The notes below the pieces were generated by a model. That model saw only the letters and a list, made by a program, of their open reading frames with translations, did not search any database and was not told the origin of the DNA. From contig JAILQT010000145.1 in the NCBI GenBank assembly GCA_024698805.1, positions 1 to 64,000 of the forward strand: DNA of 64,000 nucleotides, given 5' to 3'. Shown here in pieces: positions 39,356 through 49,598 of this stretch (its first letter is position 1; each line of letters begins with the position of its first letter). The position numbers and the translations under genes were made by a program. The DNA is from Solobacterium sp. GTDB taxonomy: Bacteria; Bacillota_I; Bacilli_A; Erysipelotrichales; Erysipelotrichaceae.

Positions 39356-40690
39356 TTATTCAAAGTGGCTGTCGTCAAAGCCAAGCACCAGGCATGCGGC
39401 GAATCCTGCCGCATAGGATATCAGGATGCCCAGCAGGTATTTGAAAGGCGCATTGGTGACCAGGGACAGCTGGATGCCGGAAAGCCCCGGGATCAGTGCG
39501 GCCACCTTCATGACGGCGATCGCACTTCCGCCGATGCCGCCGCCGATGCAGGAGGCGATGAAAGGCCTGCCCAGGGGGATCGTAACGCCCCACATCAGCG
39601 GTTCCCCGATGCCCAGGATACCGGCAGGCAGTGCGTTCCTGCAGATCTTTTTCAGCCTGGAGCTCCTGGTCTTCAGCATGACATACAGGGATGGGCCGAC
39701 CTGGCCGGCGCCTGCCATGCATGTGACCGGCAGCAGGTAAGTCATGCCGAGATCCGCGATCAGCTGCGTATTCACTGCCAGCATGCCATGGTGCATGCCT
39801 GTGGCTACCAGCGGGAGATAGAACAGCGACGCAAGGCCGGCCAGGGCAGGGGTATTGTAAATGATATAGGTGACGGCGCTGCCGACAGCGTCAGAGACGA
39901 AGCCGCAGACAGGCTGCAGGATGGTCATCGACGCAAACGTCATGACAAAGATCACGATCAGCGGGGAGAAACATGTATCGAGCGCGTCCGGCATCACAGC
40001 CCGGACTTTCTTTTCGAACAGTGCGCCGAGGATCGCTGCCGCAAGGACCGAGATGATGCCGCCGCGTCCTGCCGCATACACTGTGCCCAGCAGTTTTATC
40101 CCGTTCAGGGAAGAAGCCCCGAGAACATAAGCCAGCACGGCGCCGATGGCGGGTGATCCGCCGAAATCCCTGGCCGCGTTGTATCCGATGATGACCGGCA
40201 TGATCTCGAATATGGAAGAGGATACTGTGCCGAGTATGCGTCCGGCAGCGGATGCCCGGAATCCCGGGACATAGATGCCGCAGAACTGGCAGGCAGCCAG
40301 CAGCAGGCCGCATCCCATGAAGGCAGGGATCAGGGGGATGAAAATGCCTGCGATCCGTTTGAGGAACAGCTTGAACGGGGTGCTGTTCCGTGCGTCCGCA
40401 GCTGCTTTCCGCCGGTCTGCTTCATTTTCCGCCGGTGCAATGCGGCTGACCTGCGCATGCATCGCTTCCGCGATCTTCGCTGACTTTCCCGGACCGACGA
40501 CGATCTGCACGCTTTCCCCTTCCGCGATCACGCCCAGTACGTCCTCCTGTTTTTTTAATTCATCCGCATTGACTGCGGAGGGATCCGCGACGGTGAGCCG
40601 GACACGGGTCATGCAGTTCTGTACAGACAGGATATTATTCTCTCCGCCGCAAAGCCCTGTAAACAGGGCGGCGGTCTCTTTGACGTCCAT
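39356..40690 (-). CDS. murP: PTS EIIBC, probably N-acetylmuramic acid-specific (MurP-like)
   Basis: EIIB NCMTRVRLTVADPSAVNADELKKQEDVLGV plus EIIC; 12 bp from murQ. Substrate assignment rests on the murQ linkage. Confidence 0.78.
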   Translation of the reverse strand: MDVKETAALFTGLCGGENNILSVQNCMTRVRLTVADPSAVNADELKKQEDVLGVIAEGESVQIVVGPGKSAKIAEAMHAQVSRIAPAENEADRRKAAADARNSTPFKLFLKRIAGIFIPLIPAFMGCGLLLAACQFCGIYVPGFRASAAGRILGTVSSSIFEIMPVIIGYNAARDFGGSPAIGAVLAYVLGASSLNGIKLLGTVYAAGRGGIISVLAAAILGALFEKKVRAVMPDALDTCFSPLIVIFVMTFASMTILQPVCGFVSDAVGSAVTYIIYNTPALAGLASLFYLPLVATGMHHGMLAVNTQLIADLGMTYLLPVTCMAGAGQVGPSLYVMLKTRSSRLKKICRNALPAGILGIGEPLMWGVTIPLGRPFIASCIGGGIGGSAIAVMKVAALIPGLSGIQLSLVTNAPFKYLLGILISYAAGFAACLVLGFDDSHFE

Positions 40691-40763
40691 GATGCTTTGC
40701 CTTTCCTCTAAACGATACGTCCGTTACAAAAGAATTATAACAACCGCAAAACAGATGATGCAG

Positions 40764-40801
40764 AAAAAAAGCAGTTCGGACAGAAGTACTGTCCGGACTG
40801 C
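40764..40801 (-). terminator. intrinsic terminator of ABC exporter operon
   Basis: GCAGTTCGGACAG-AAGTA-CTGTCCGGACTGC with T7 on the minus strand. Confidence 0.8.
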
Positions 40802-40810
40802 CCGGGTCGT

Positions 40811-42670
40811 TTACGATGCGCCTTCAAACTGCGCGTTGTAGAGCTGGGCATAGAACCCGTCTTTCGCGAGCAGTTCGCTGTGCGTGCCGATCTCGACGAT
40901 GTCGCCGTGGTTCATGACGAGGATCATATCGGCGTTGCGGATCGTGGAAAGCCTGTGGGCGATGACGAAAGATGTCCTTCCCTTCATCAGCTTCTCCATG
41001 CCTTTCTGGATCAGGATCTCCGTCCTGGTGTCGACAGAGGATGTCGCTTCATCCAGGATCAGGATCTTCGGATCGGACAGGAATGCCCTGGCGATCGTCA
41101 GAAGCTGTTTCTGTCCCTGCGAGATATTTGTGGATTCCTCATTGATGACCGTCTGGTATCCGTCTTCCAGCGTGCGGATGAAGTGGTCCACGAAGGCTTC
41201 GTCTGCCGCCTTAACGACCTCTTCGTCCGTCGCGTCCATCTTACCGTAGCGGATGTTGTCCATGATCGTGCCTGTCTGCAGCCATGCGTCCTGCAGGACC
41301 ATGCCGAAGCAGTCGCGCAGGTCGTTCCTGGTCAGCGTCGTGATATCTTTGCCGTCGACGTAGATCTTCCCGCTGTTGAGTTCATAGAAGCGCATCAGCA
41401 GTTTGACGATCGTTGTCTTGCCTGCGCCGGTAGGTCCTACGATCGCGACCTGCGAGCCCCTTGCGATATAGGCGTTCAGATCGTGGATGATGATCTTTTC
41501 GGGGTCATAGCCGAATACGACATTTTCGAATGTGACGTTGCCTTTGATGCGCAGCGAACCGTCTTCATTGCGGATGGATACAGGCGTATCCGTATCGGGG
41601 ATCTCTTCCTGTTCTTCCAGGAATTCGAAGACCCTTTCTGCCGCGGCCGCAGTGGACTGCAGGACGTTCATGATCTGCGCAGTCTGCGTGATCGGGTGGT
41701 TGAAGTTCCGGACATAGGTGATGAATGCCTGGATATCGCCGATCGCGAGACCTTTGTGTATAACGAGATAACCGCCGAGGACACAGCAGCCGACATAGCC
41801 GAGGTTGCCGATAAAGCTTGTGATCGGCATCATGATGCCGGACATGAACTGGGCTTTCCATGCGGAATCGTACAGTTTATGGTTCAGTTCCTCGAATTCG
41901 CGGACGGATCTCTCCTCGCCGTTGAATGCCTTCATGACGATATGTCCGCCGTACATCTCTTCGATATGCCCGTTGACATTGCCGAGCGTCGTCTGCTGGA
42001 GTTTGAAATACTTCTGGCTGTTCCTGACGACGATCGCAGCCGCAATGCCGGAGAGCGGTACGACGACGAGCGCCATCAGCGTCAGCTGCCAGGATATGCT
42101 GATCATCATGAAGAGGATGCCGACGATCGTAACAGCGGATGTGAATACCTGCTGTACAGACTGGTTCAGGGACTGCGATACGGTATCGACGTCGTTGGTG
42201 ACGCGGGAGAGCACTTCGCCGTGTGTCTGCGTATCGAAGTATTTCAGCGGCAGCCTGTTGATCTTTTCCGAGATCTCTTTGCGCAGGCGGTAGGTGATCT
42301 TCTGCGTGACGCCGGCTGTCAGCCAGCCCTGCATATAGGTGAATACGGCAGAAGTGCCGTAGATCGCCAGAAGGGTGAGCAGGATGTTCCGGATCCCCGC
42401 AAAGTCGATCCCGCCGGTCTGCGAGTATTTGGCTGCGATGCCCTGTGCGAGCTTGGTCGTTGCTGTGCCGAGGATCTTCGGCGCGATGATGCCGAAGATG
42501 GTAGAGCCGGCTGCGAACAGGATAATGATGAAGGTCGTAAAGGCATACGGCCTCATATACAGGATCAGTTTCGCGATCGTGCCTCTGAAGTTCTTTGCCT
42601 TTTCAACATTGCCCATGCCTCTTCCCGGACCTCTGCGGGGAACGCTGCTTCTTCTCTCACTCATATGCAA
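40811..42670 (-). CDS. ABC exporter, fused permease/ATPase subunit 2
   Basis: IVGPTGAGKTTIVKLLMRFY, ISQGQKQLLTIARAFL, ILDEATSSVDTRTE. Confidence 0.92.
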   Translation of the reverse strand: MHMSERRSSVPRRGPGRGMGNVEKAKNFRGTIAKLILYMRPYAFTTFIIILFAAGSTIFGIIAPKILGTATTKLAQGIAAKYSQTGGIDFAGIRNILLTLLAIYGTSAVFTYMQGWLTAGVTQKITYRLRKEISEKINRLPLKYFDTQTHGEVLSRVTNDVDTVSQSLNQSVQQVFTSAVTIVGILFMMISISWQLTLMALVVVPLSGIAAAIVVRNSQKYFKLQQTTLGNVNGHIEEMYGGHIVMKAFNGEERSVREFEELNHKLYDSAWKAQFMSGIMMPITSFIGNLGYVGCCVLGGYLVIHKGLAIGDIQAFITYVRNFNHPITQTAQIMNVLQSTAAAAERVFEFLEEQEEIPDTDTPVSIRNEDGSLRIKGNVTFENVVFGYDPEKIIIHDLNAYIARGSQVAIVGPTGAGKTTIVKLLMRFYELNSGKIYVDGKDITTLTRNDLRDCFGMVLQDAWLQTGTIMDNIRYGKMDATDEEVVKAADEAFVDHFIRTLEDGYQTVINEESTNISQGQKQLLTIARAFLSDPKILILDEATSSVDTRTEILIQKGMEKLMKGRTSFVIAHRLSTIRNADMILVMNHGDIVEIGTHSELLAKDGFYAQLYNAQFEGAS

Positions 42671-44792
42671 GTTCCTCCTCGCTCAGCTGGGAATAAGCGA
42701 TCTCCTGGTATACCGGGCAGTTCTTCATGAGTTCCGCATGTGTGCCGATGCCGGCTGTCCTGCCGTTGTCGAGAACGATGATCTTATCCGCATTGCGGAT
42801 CGTGCTGATGCGCTGGGCAACGATGATCAGCGTGGATCTCGTCTCTTCGATCATTGCGGCGAGCGCGCTGGGCAGGGATGCGTCCGTCTTGTAGTCAAGG
42901 GCGCTGAACGTATCGTCGAAGATATAGATATCCGAATGCTTCGTCAGGGCCCTGGCAATGGAAAGACGCTGCTTCTGTCCGCCGGAGAAGTTCGTCCCGC
43001 CTTCTGCGACGGGCGAACGGATGCCGTCTTCCATGCGGTCTACGAATTCCGCGGACTGCGAGACCTCCAGTGCACGCCGTATCATCGCACCGGATGCGTC
43101 TTCATCCGCATAGCGCAGGTTGGATTCGATCGTACCCGAGAACAGTATGCCTTTCTGCGGGATATAGCCGATCCTTTCACGCAGTTCTTTCTGTGTGACA
43201 TCGCGGATATCGACATCGCCGAATCGCACGGTGCCTTCATGGACATCGAAGAAACGCGGGATCAGGTTGACAAGCGTGGATTTGCCGGAACCGGTCGAAC
43301 CGATGATGGCAACGGTCTCGCCCGGGTCGGCAGTGAAGCAGATATCCTCCAGGACGTTCTGTTCCGCTTTCGGATAACGGAAAGACACATGATCGAATAC
43401 AAGGGAGTGGTTCCCTGCAGGCAGGTGTATCGGGTCCTCCGGATCCCTGATCTTCGGCTTTGTCTCGAGGACTTCGAAGATCCTGTTCGCGGAGACCGCG
43501 GATCTCGGGATCATGATGAAAATGACCGCAACGAACATGAAGGACATCAGCACATGCGTCGCATACTGCAGGAATGCCATCATGTCGCCGATCTGCATGG
43601 CGCCGGAGTCGATCTGGTTGGCACCGATCCAGATGATCGATACAGAGACGAAGCTCATCAGAAACGTCATCAGCGGCGAAGCGACGGACATGACCCTGTT
43701 CAGGAAGATGTTCAGCTTCGTCATAGCGGAATTGACATTGTCGAAGCGCTGTTCTTCGTGCTCCTGGTTGTTGAAGGCGCGGATGACCAGCATGCCGGAA
43801 AGCTGTTCCCTGGTGACAAGGTTGAGGCTGTCGACCATTTTCTGTGCCTGTTTGAATTTCGGCATCGTAAACGTCAGGATGACGATCATGACCGCGATCA
43901 TGAATGCGACAGCCCAGCCGAGGATCGAGGCAAGGCTTCTGTAGCGCAGTACCTTGACCAGGGAGGTAAGTCCCATAAACGGGGCAAACAGGACGATACG
44001 CAGCAGCATCGTGATGACCATCTGCACCTGCTGGATATCGTTGGTAGTCCTTGTGATCAGCGAAGCCGTAGAGAACTTTGAGAATTCCTCACTGGAGAAG
44101 GATTCGACCGTACGGAAAACATCCGCGCGCATATTGCGGCATGCGCCGGTAGCGGTACGGCTCGCGAGGAACGCGGAAGCAGCCGCGCATAAAGAACCCA
44201 TGAGGGCGATGCCGAGCATGAGGAGGCCCTCATGCAGGATGTATGCAGTCTGTTTCTTTTCCATGTCGATGCCGATGGACGTGTATTCCCCCTTCAGCAT
44301 CATGATCTGTGCAGCCCGCAGGTTGTCTGCGGTATAGCCTGCTGTCTGTTCTTCCATTTTTGCCATGACGGCGGCAGCTGCTTCCGGCTGTGCTTCGATC
44401 ATGGCGTACAGGGCCTCGGGATCGATGCCGATCTGCGAAGCGACCTCTTCGCTCTTCAGCATCGAAACGATCAGGAACGGCTTTTCCGTGACGGAAGCCA
44501 GTTCCGCGGAAGGGGAGCTGATGCGGTCGTATACCGCACCGTTCTTTGTATAGTTTTCTTCCAGTACGGCAGCGTCTGCCGCATCCATGAACAGTTTCAT
44601 ATGTTCATATGTCGATTCGGACAGATGCTCGGGCACAGGGTCGGTGATGCCGCTGTACTGGATACCGTATGTAACGATCGCAGACATGTAATCCGGCAGG
44701 GCGAGTTCAAACTGCACCTGCGCGAATACAAGCAGGATGATCGCTGCGACTGCGAACTTAAACGGTCTCAGATATCGTAAAGCCTTAAGCAT
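42657..44792 (-). CDS. ABC exporter, fused permease/ATPase subunit 1, with large loop between TM1 and TM2
   Basis: IIGSTGSGKSTLVNLIPRFF, FSGGQKQRLSIARAL; ~150-aa soluble insertion after TM1. Confidence 0.92.
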   Translation of the reverse strand: MLKALRYLRPFKFAVAAIILLVFAQVQFELALPDYMSAIVTYGIQYSGITDPVPEHLSESTYEHMKLFMDAADAAVLEENYTKNGAVYDRISSPSAELASVTEKPFLIVSMLKSEEVASQIGIDPEALYAMIEAQPEAAAAVMAKMEEQTAGYTADNLRAAQIMMLKGEYTSIGIDMEKKQTAYILHEGLLMLGIALMGSLCAAASAFLASRTATGACRNMRADVFRTVESFSSEEFSKFSTASLITRTTNDIQQVQMVITMLLRIVLFAPFMGLTSLVKVLRYRSLASILGWAVAFMIAVMIVILTFTMPKFKQAQKMVDSLNLVTREQLSGMLVIRAFNNQEHEEQRFDNVNSAMTKLNIFLNRVMSVASPLMTFLMSFVSVSIIWIGANQIDSGAMQIGDMMAFLQYATHVLMSFMFVAVIFIMIPRSAVSANRIFEVLETKPKIRDPEDPIHLPAGNHSLVFDHVSFRYPKAEQNVLEDICFTADPGETVAIIGSTGSGKSTLVNLIPRFFDVHEGTVRFGDVDIRDVTQKELRERIGYIPQKGILFSGTIESNLRYADEDASGAMIRRALEVSQSAEFVDRMEDGIRSPVAEGGTNFSGGQKQRLSIARALTKHSDIYIFDDTFSALDYKTDASLPSALAAMIEETRSTLIIVAQRISTIRNADKIIVLDNGRTAGIGTHAELMKNCPVYQEIAYSQLSEEELAYE

Positions 44793-44942
44793 AGGAACCT
44801 CCTACGCATGTAAGCGTAACATTACGGAAACAAAGTTGAAAGAAACATGCAGGTGAAATATAAGTGAAAATAATTTGCATTGAAAAAAAAGGTGTTAACA
44901 GGCAAAATTAAACTGTCGCATTAACGATGTGGAGCGAAGAAA

Positions 44943-45974
44943 ATGAAAAAGAATATTACATTTGTCACAAAGGCCGGGATCGCTGCGCTTGCGCTTTCGC
45001 TGGCAGCCTGCAGGGGGAAGATGCCGTTCATACCGGAGGCTAAAAAAACCGGGACGAATTCGACGTATGCGTACCTGCTGGATACAACAGACCTGAAAAA
45101 GCCTGAACTTGATCTGGAGAATGCGGGAGGCGCCCTTAAAAAAGTACTGGATAAAGGCGTACTGACAGTCGTTACGTCACCGGACCTCCCCCCGTACGAG
45201 TGGGTCGATGAAGAAGGAAAAGTCCGGGGAACGGAAATGATGCTCGCAAAATATATCGCTGACTGCCTGGAGGTCGACCTTGAGGTCAGCCAGACAGCTT
45301 TCACCGGTACATTCGCAGCGCTCGATGCAGGCGAGGCGGACTGTGCTTTCGCAGGTTACGGATGGACGAAAGACAGGGAGGCGACGTATGAGCTGACCTC
45401 CGGTTTCAGCGGGGAAGGCAATGACGCCGTGATGTACTGCACGGTCGTCGCTGCGGCGGAGAAAGCCGATCAGTATACAGCCATTGAAAACCTGTCAGAC
45501 GCACGTGCGGCAGTACAGGAAGGTACGCTGCAGGATATGTTCTGCGGGGAACAGAAGAATGTATTCGGTGAGGTGATCCGCACCGGGACGCTGGACGAAG
45601 CGATACAGGGACTTGAATCCGGCGATTACGATGTGGTCGTGCTGGACGGTACGACAGCTGAGAACTATGGCAAGAAATCCGACGGGAAGATCGTCCTGAC
45701 AGGCATCCGGCTGGATATCTCGTCTTACGAGGATAAAGCCGGTACGGTGGGCCTCTGTACGAAGGGTGAGACATCCCTGCTCGAAGTGCTCAATGCATGC
45801 ATAAAGACGGCAGCGGAGAACGGCTATTACAGCAGCTGGTACGAACAGGAAAAGAACAGGGCTGTATGGAAGACCGAATTCCCGGAACCGACTGAGGAAA
45901 CAGAAGGAACAGAAGGCTCCGAAGAAGGGGAAGGATCCCAGGAAACTGAAAACTCCGGGGATACGGAAGGCTGA
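44943..45974 (+). CDS. amino-acid-type ABC transporter substrate-binding lipoprotein (SBP_bac_3)
   Basis: LALSLAACRGK lipobox; KVLDKGVLTVVTSPDLPPYEWVDEEGKVRGTEMMLAKYIADCLEVDLE. No adjacent permease/ATPase. Confidence 0.85.
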   Translation: MKKNITFVTKAGIAALALSLAACRGKMPFIPEAKKTGTNSTYAYLLDTTDLKKPELDLENAGGALKKVLDKGVLTVVTSPDLPPYEWVDEEGKVRGTEMMLAKYIADCLEVDLEVSQTAFTGTFAALDAGEADCAFAGYGWTKDREATYELTSGFSGEGNDAVMYCTVVAAAEKADQYTAIENLSDARAAVQEGTLQDMFCGEQKNVFGEVIRTGTLDEAIQGLESGDYDVVVLDGTTAENYGKKSDGKIVLTGIRLDISSYEDKAGTVGLCTKGETSLLEVLNACIKTAAENGYYSSWYEQEKNRAVWKTEFPEPTEETEGTEGSEEGEGSQETENSGDTEG

Positions 45975-46003
45975 TCCGTGAAAGAAGTGAAGGATGACCA
46001 ACT

Positions 46004-47689
46004 ATGATGAAAACTGCATTCCGATATGACCACTATTACAAGTATGACGAGATCTGTCAGGTCCTTGCGTACTTCGCTGAAAAATATCCTTCACTCTGCA
46101 CAGTTGAAACGAACTGCGTAACGGAAGAAGGCAGGAACCAGTTCGCCGTAACACTTACGAATCAGGAAACAGGCGATGCCCTGTCCAAGCCGGGCTGGTA
46201 TCTTGACGGCAACATCCACGCCGGGGAAGTCACTGCAAGCATGACGGCGATGTATACGATCGACTGGCTGCTGACGAATTATGAATCGGATGACAAAGCG
46301 AAATACCTGCTGGATAACATGGCCATCTACGTGATCCCGCGCGTCACGCCGGACGGGGCAGAGACGTATCTGACCACGCCGTATTCGCTTCGTTCCGTTG
46401 ACCGTGATTACCTGCCGGAAAAGGGCGGCATCCGGGAAGAGGATCTGGACGGCGACGGCGTGATCCGCATGATGCGCATCCCGACCGGATACGGCGCATG
46501 GAAAAAGGATCCGGAGGACCCGGATTCCATGAAGCCGAGGGAACCTTCCGATATCGAAGGGGAATTCTATGATATCTATCCGGAAGGCTGTCTTGAAGAG
46601 ACTGATGACATCAATCTGAAGATGAAGAAAGCTTCCTGGGGCCTGGATTTCAACCGGAACTTCCCGCTGGGATGGTTCCCGGAATCCAGACAGCCGGGTG
46701 CCGGGAAATACCCGTTAAGCAATCCCGAGACGAAGGCAGTAGCTGACTTTGTACTGGGTCACCCGAATATCGGCGGGGCTGCAGCCGGACATACGAGCGG
46801 CGGGATCATCCTGTATCCGCCCGGCACCAGGCCCGCAAAGAGCGCTTCGTACAATGATATCAAAGCGTTCAAAGAGATCGCACAGATGGGGAAGCAGGAA
46901 CTCGGCTATACGCCGATGAATATCTTTGATTCTTTTATGAGCGACCAGGACAACTACAGCAGCGGCGCGCTGGACGACTGGTTCTACCAGTCCCAGGGAA
47001 TACCTGCCTATACGATGGAATTCTGGGATCTGAACACAAAGGCAGGCGTACCGTTCGAATGGGGCGCTGCGATGAAGGAAGATACGCCGGCAAAGAAGCT
47101 CGAGCGCTTCAACGCCTGCATGAAGTGGGTCAGGGAAAACGCCCCGCAGTATTATTCGCCGTGGACGGAATATGACCATCCTGCTTTCGGTAAGGTAGAG
47201 CTTGGCGGCTTCAATTACAAATTCACGCAGCAGAACCCGCCGGAAAACATGCTGGTGACGGAATGCGAGAACGACTGCCGGTTCAATATCCGCTTTGCGC
47301 TTGCAATGCCGATGCTGGAGATCGCATCCCTGACAAGGGAAAAGATCACGGACGGTATCTGGAAGATCACAGCCGTAACGGGCAATACCGGCTACCTGCC
47401 GACGAACCTGACGGACGAAGCGGTAAATCTGAAAGTGAACAGGCCTGTATGCGTCACGATCAGCGCCGATGATATCGTCACCGGACACAAAACAGAGACG
47501 ATCGGAGACCTGGCCGGCTGGAGCCGGACAGACACAGGCACGAACTTCTACGGGAATATCAGCACATACGAAAACGCGAAAGCGAAGAAAAAGACCATCT
47601 GGATCATCCGGGCGGAAGAAGGAACGGTCATTACCGTAACTGCGAAACAGGAAAAAGCGGGAACAGCCTCCGCTTCCGTAAGGCTGTGA
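46004..47689 (+). CDS. M14 family zinc carboxypeptidase-like protein, no signal peptide
   Basis: WYLDGNIHAGEVTAS (HxxE), WGLDFNRNFP, AYTMEFWDL. Confidence 0.82.
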   Translation: MMKTAFRYDHYYKYDEICQVLAYFAEKYPSLCTVETNCVTEEGRNQFAVTLTNQETGDALSKPGWYLDGNIHAGEVTASMTAMYTIDWLLTNYESDDKAKYLLDNMAIYVIPRVTPDGAETYLTTPYSLRSVDRDYLPEKGGIREEDLDGDGVIRMMRIPTGYGAWKKDPEDPDSMKPREPSDIEGEFYDIYPEGCLEETDDINLKMKKASWGLDFNRNFPLGWFPESRQPGAGKYPLSNPETKAVADFVLGHPNIGGAAAGHTSGGIILYPPGTRPAKSASYNDIKAFKEIAQMGKQELGYTPMNIFDSFMSDQDNYSSGALDDWFYQSQGIPAYTMEFWDLNTKAGVPFEWGAAMKEDTPAKKLERFNACMKWVRENAPQYYSPWTEYDHPAFGKVELGGFNYKFTQQNPPENMLVTECENDCRFNIRFALAMPMLEIASLTREKITDGIWKITAVTGNTGYLPTNLTDEAVNLKVNRPVCVTISADDIVTGHKTETIGDLAGWSRTDTGTNFYGNISTYENAKAKKKTIWIIRAEEGTVITVTAKQEKAGTASASVRL

Positions 47690-48399
47690 TATCTATGAAA
47701 ACATTGTTTCTCGGCAACAGCCATACCTATATGAATGACATGCCGTATCTGTTCCGGACCCTGTATCACGATTCGTTCGGCACCGGGAATGAAGCGGTGA
47801 TGCTGGCATATTCCGGCAGGAGCCTGGAATGGCACATGAAGGAATACATGTCCCTGCGCTACCAGCTGCTGTACGGCCGTTTCGATCACTGCATCATCCA
47901 GCAGGCAGCCCATCCCTTTCCAGAGGAAGGGACGACGATGGAGAACGGGAAGAAGATCATCGAACTGTGCCGTAAGTGCGGTACGGAGCCGGTCCTGTTT
48001 ATGACATGGGCGGAAAAGAGATCCCCTGAAAACCAGCAGAAGATGATCGAAGTGTTTGAAAAACTCGCTGCAGAGACCGGTGTGAAACTTGCGCCGGTCG
48101 GCCTGGTCTGGCAGAAGGTACAGCAGGAATATCCTGAGATCGAACTCTATTTTGAAGACGGGGAGCACGCATCCCCTTACGGGGACCTGCTCATCGCGAT
48201 GACGCTCTGCCGGACGCTCCATCCTGCAGATGAGATCGTTCTGCCGGACAGGATCATTGATTATCAGGTGGTATGGGATGAATACCCTTCCGCATCCCTG
48301 GATGACACAAGGTTTATCCCTTGTGATCATGAAACTGCCGCATGTATTCGCAATGCGGTCGAAGAGATCACAGGCACATATCGATATCTGAAACAGTAA
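47686..48399 (+). CDS. SGNH/GDSL-type hydrolase
   Basis: MKTLFLGNSHTYMNDMPYLF block I; DGEHASPYGDLL block V-like. ATGA overlap with the M14 gene. Confidence 0.72.
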   Translation: MISMKTLFLGNSHTYMNDMPYLFRTLYHDSFGTGNEAVMLAYSGRSLEWHMKEYMSLRYQLLYGRFDHCIIQQAAHPFPEEGTTMENGKKIIELCRKCGTEPVLFMTWAEKRSPENQQKMIEVFEKLAAETGVKLAPVGLVWQKVQQEYPEIELYFEDGEHASPYGDLLIAMTLCRTLHPADEIVLPDRIIDYQVVWDEYPSASLDDTRFIPCDHETAACIRNAVEEITGTYRYLKQ

Positions 48400-48509
48400 G
48401 CGGGGGCAGGATCCTTGAATATCATGGCCTGCACCGCTTTTTTTCTTTTTGAAGAGGTCAATCTTTTGCGCAAATGCCGGATAACCAATATGATAATTAA
48501 GAAAAGACC

Positions 48510-49574
48510 ATGAGATATACATTTGACGACACAAGACCTGTCTATATGCAGATCTATGAATATATGCGCGGCGATATCATCCGGGGGACATACCGTTATG
48601 ATGAAAAGATCCCGTCCAAGCGTACGCTTGCACAGGAGCTCCATGTATCCCTGATCACCGTCGAGCATGCGTATGACTTTCTGGCAGAGGAAGGATATAT
48701 CATATCCAGACAGAGGAAAGGATACTATGTCTGTTACCGCAGCGAAGACCTTTTCCCCGTGGCAGAGGGGGATCCGGACGATGAGGGGACTGCGTTTGAA
48801 ACGGATGAAGACCTGTTTCCGGCTTCCGTCTTCAAAAAAGCAGTGCGCGAGGTCCTGCATAAATATGATGAAAAGCTTCTGAGTGCGTCGGAACCGTGCG
48901 GCTGTTTTGAACTGCGGCAGGCTGTATCCCTGTATCTTGCGCGCAGCAGGGGGATCTATGCGGATCCTTCCCAGGTATTCATCGGCGCCGGCGCGGAATA
49001 TCTCTATTCGATGATCATACTGCTGCTGGGCAGGCACCGTATCTACGGCATCGAGGATCCTTCCTATGAGAGGATCCGGCAGATGTACCGGGAGAACGGC
49101 GTCAGGATCGACAGGCTGAAGATGACGGAAAACGGCATACGCAGCGACGAACTGGCAAGGACGCCGGCGTCGGTACTCCACGTTACGCCGTACCGGAGTT
49201 TTCCTTCCCTGTATTCCGCGGATATCGATAAACGGAATGAATATCTGGAGTGGGCATACAGCAGGAACGCATATATCATCGAGGATGATTATGAAAGTGA
49301 ATTCGCGACAGCCGAAAAACCGGCAGATACACTGTTTGCGATGTCACATGGCAATGTCATCTATATGAATACATTTACGAAAACGATCAGTCCCGCATTA
49401 AGAACGGGATATATGATCCTGCCGGAGAAGGAATGTGAAAGATTCCGCAGTATACTTTCCGAAAGATCCTGCACAGTGCCGGTGCTGGTCCAGCTGACGC
49501 TTGCCTACCTGATCAATGACGGCAGCTTTGAACGCCATATCAACAGGGTAAGAAGGAAGAGAAGGGAAAAATAA
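48510..49574 (+). pseudogene. MocR-type (GntR-aminotransferase) regulator lacking its C-terminal domain
   Basis: GntR wHTH (FDDTRPVYMQIYEYMRGDIIRGTYRYDEKIPSKRTLAQELHVSLITVEHAYDFLAEEGYI) and a PLP aminotransferase core (FTKTISPALRTGYMILP). The ORF stops at HINRVRRKRREK, where family members normally continue for about 100 aa. Confidence 0.65.
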
Positions 49575-49598
49575 ACAGATCATCAGAAAGGACAGGTC

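Noticed and set aside
40880-42730. 616-aa plus-strand ORF opposite the ABC exporter gene
   Set aside because: Antisense shadow of a canonical ABC exporter; Asp/Arg/His-rich low-information translation.
42375-44081. 568-aa plus-strand ORF opposite the two ABC exporter genes
   Set aside because: Same antisense artefact.
44805-44822. cre-like TGTAAGCGTAACA upstream of the ABC exporter
   Set aside because: Deviates from the cre consensus and lies next to the RBS; not supported well enough to annotate.
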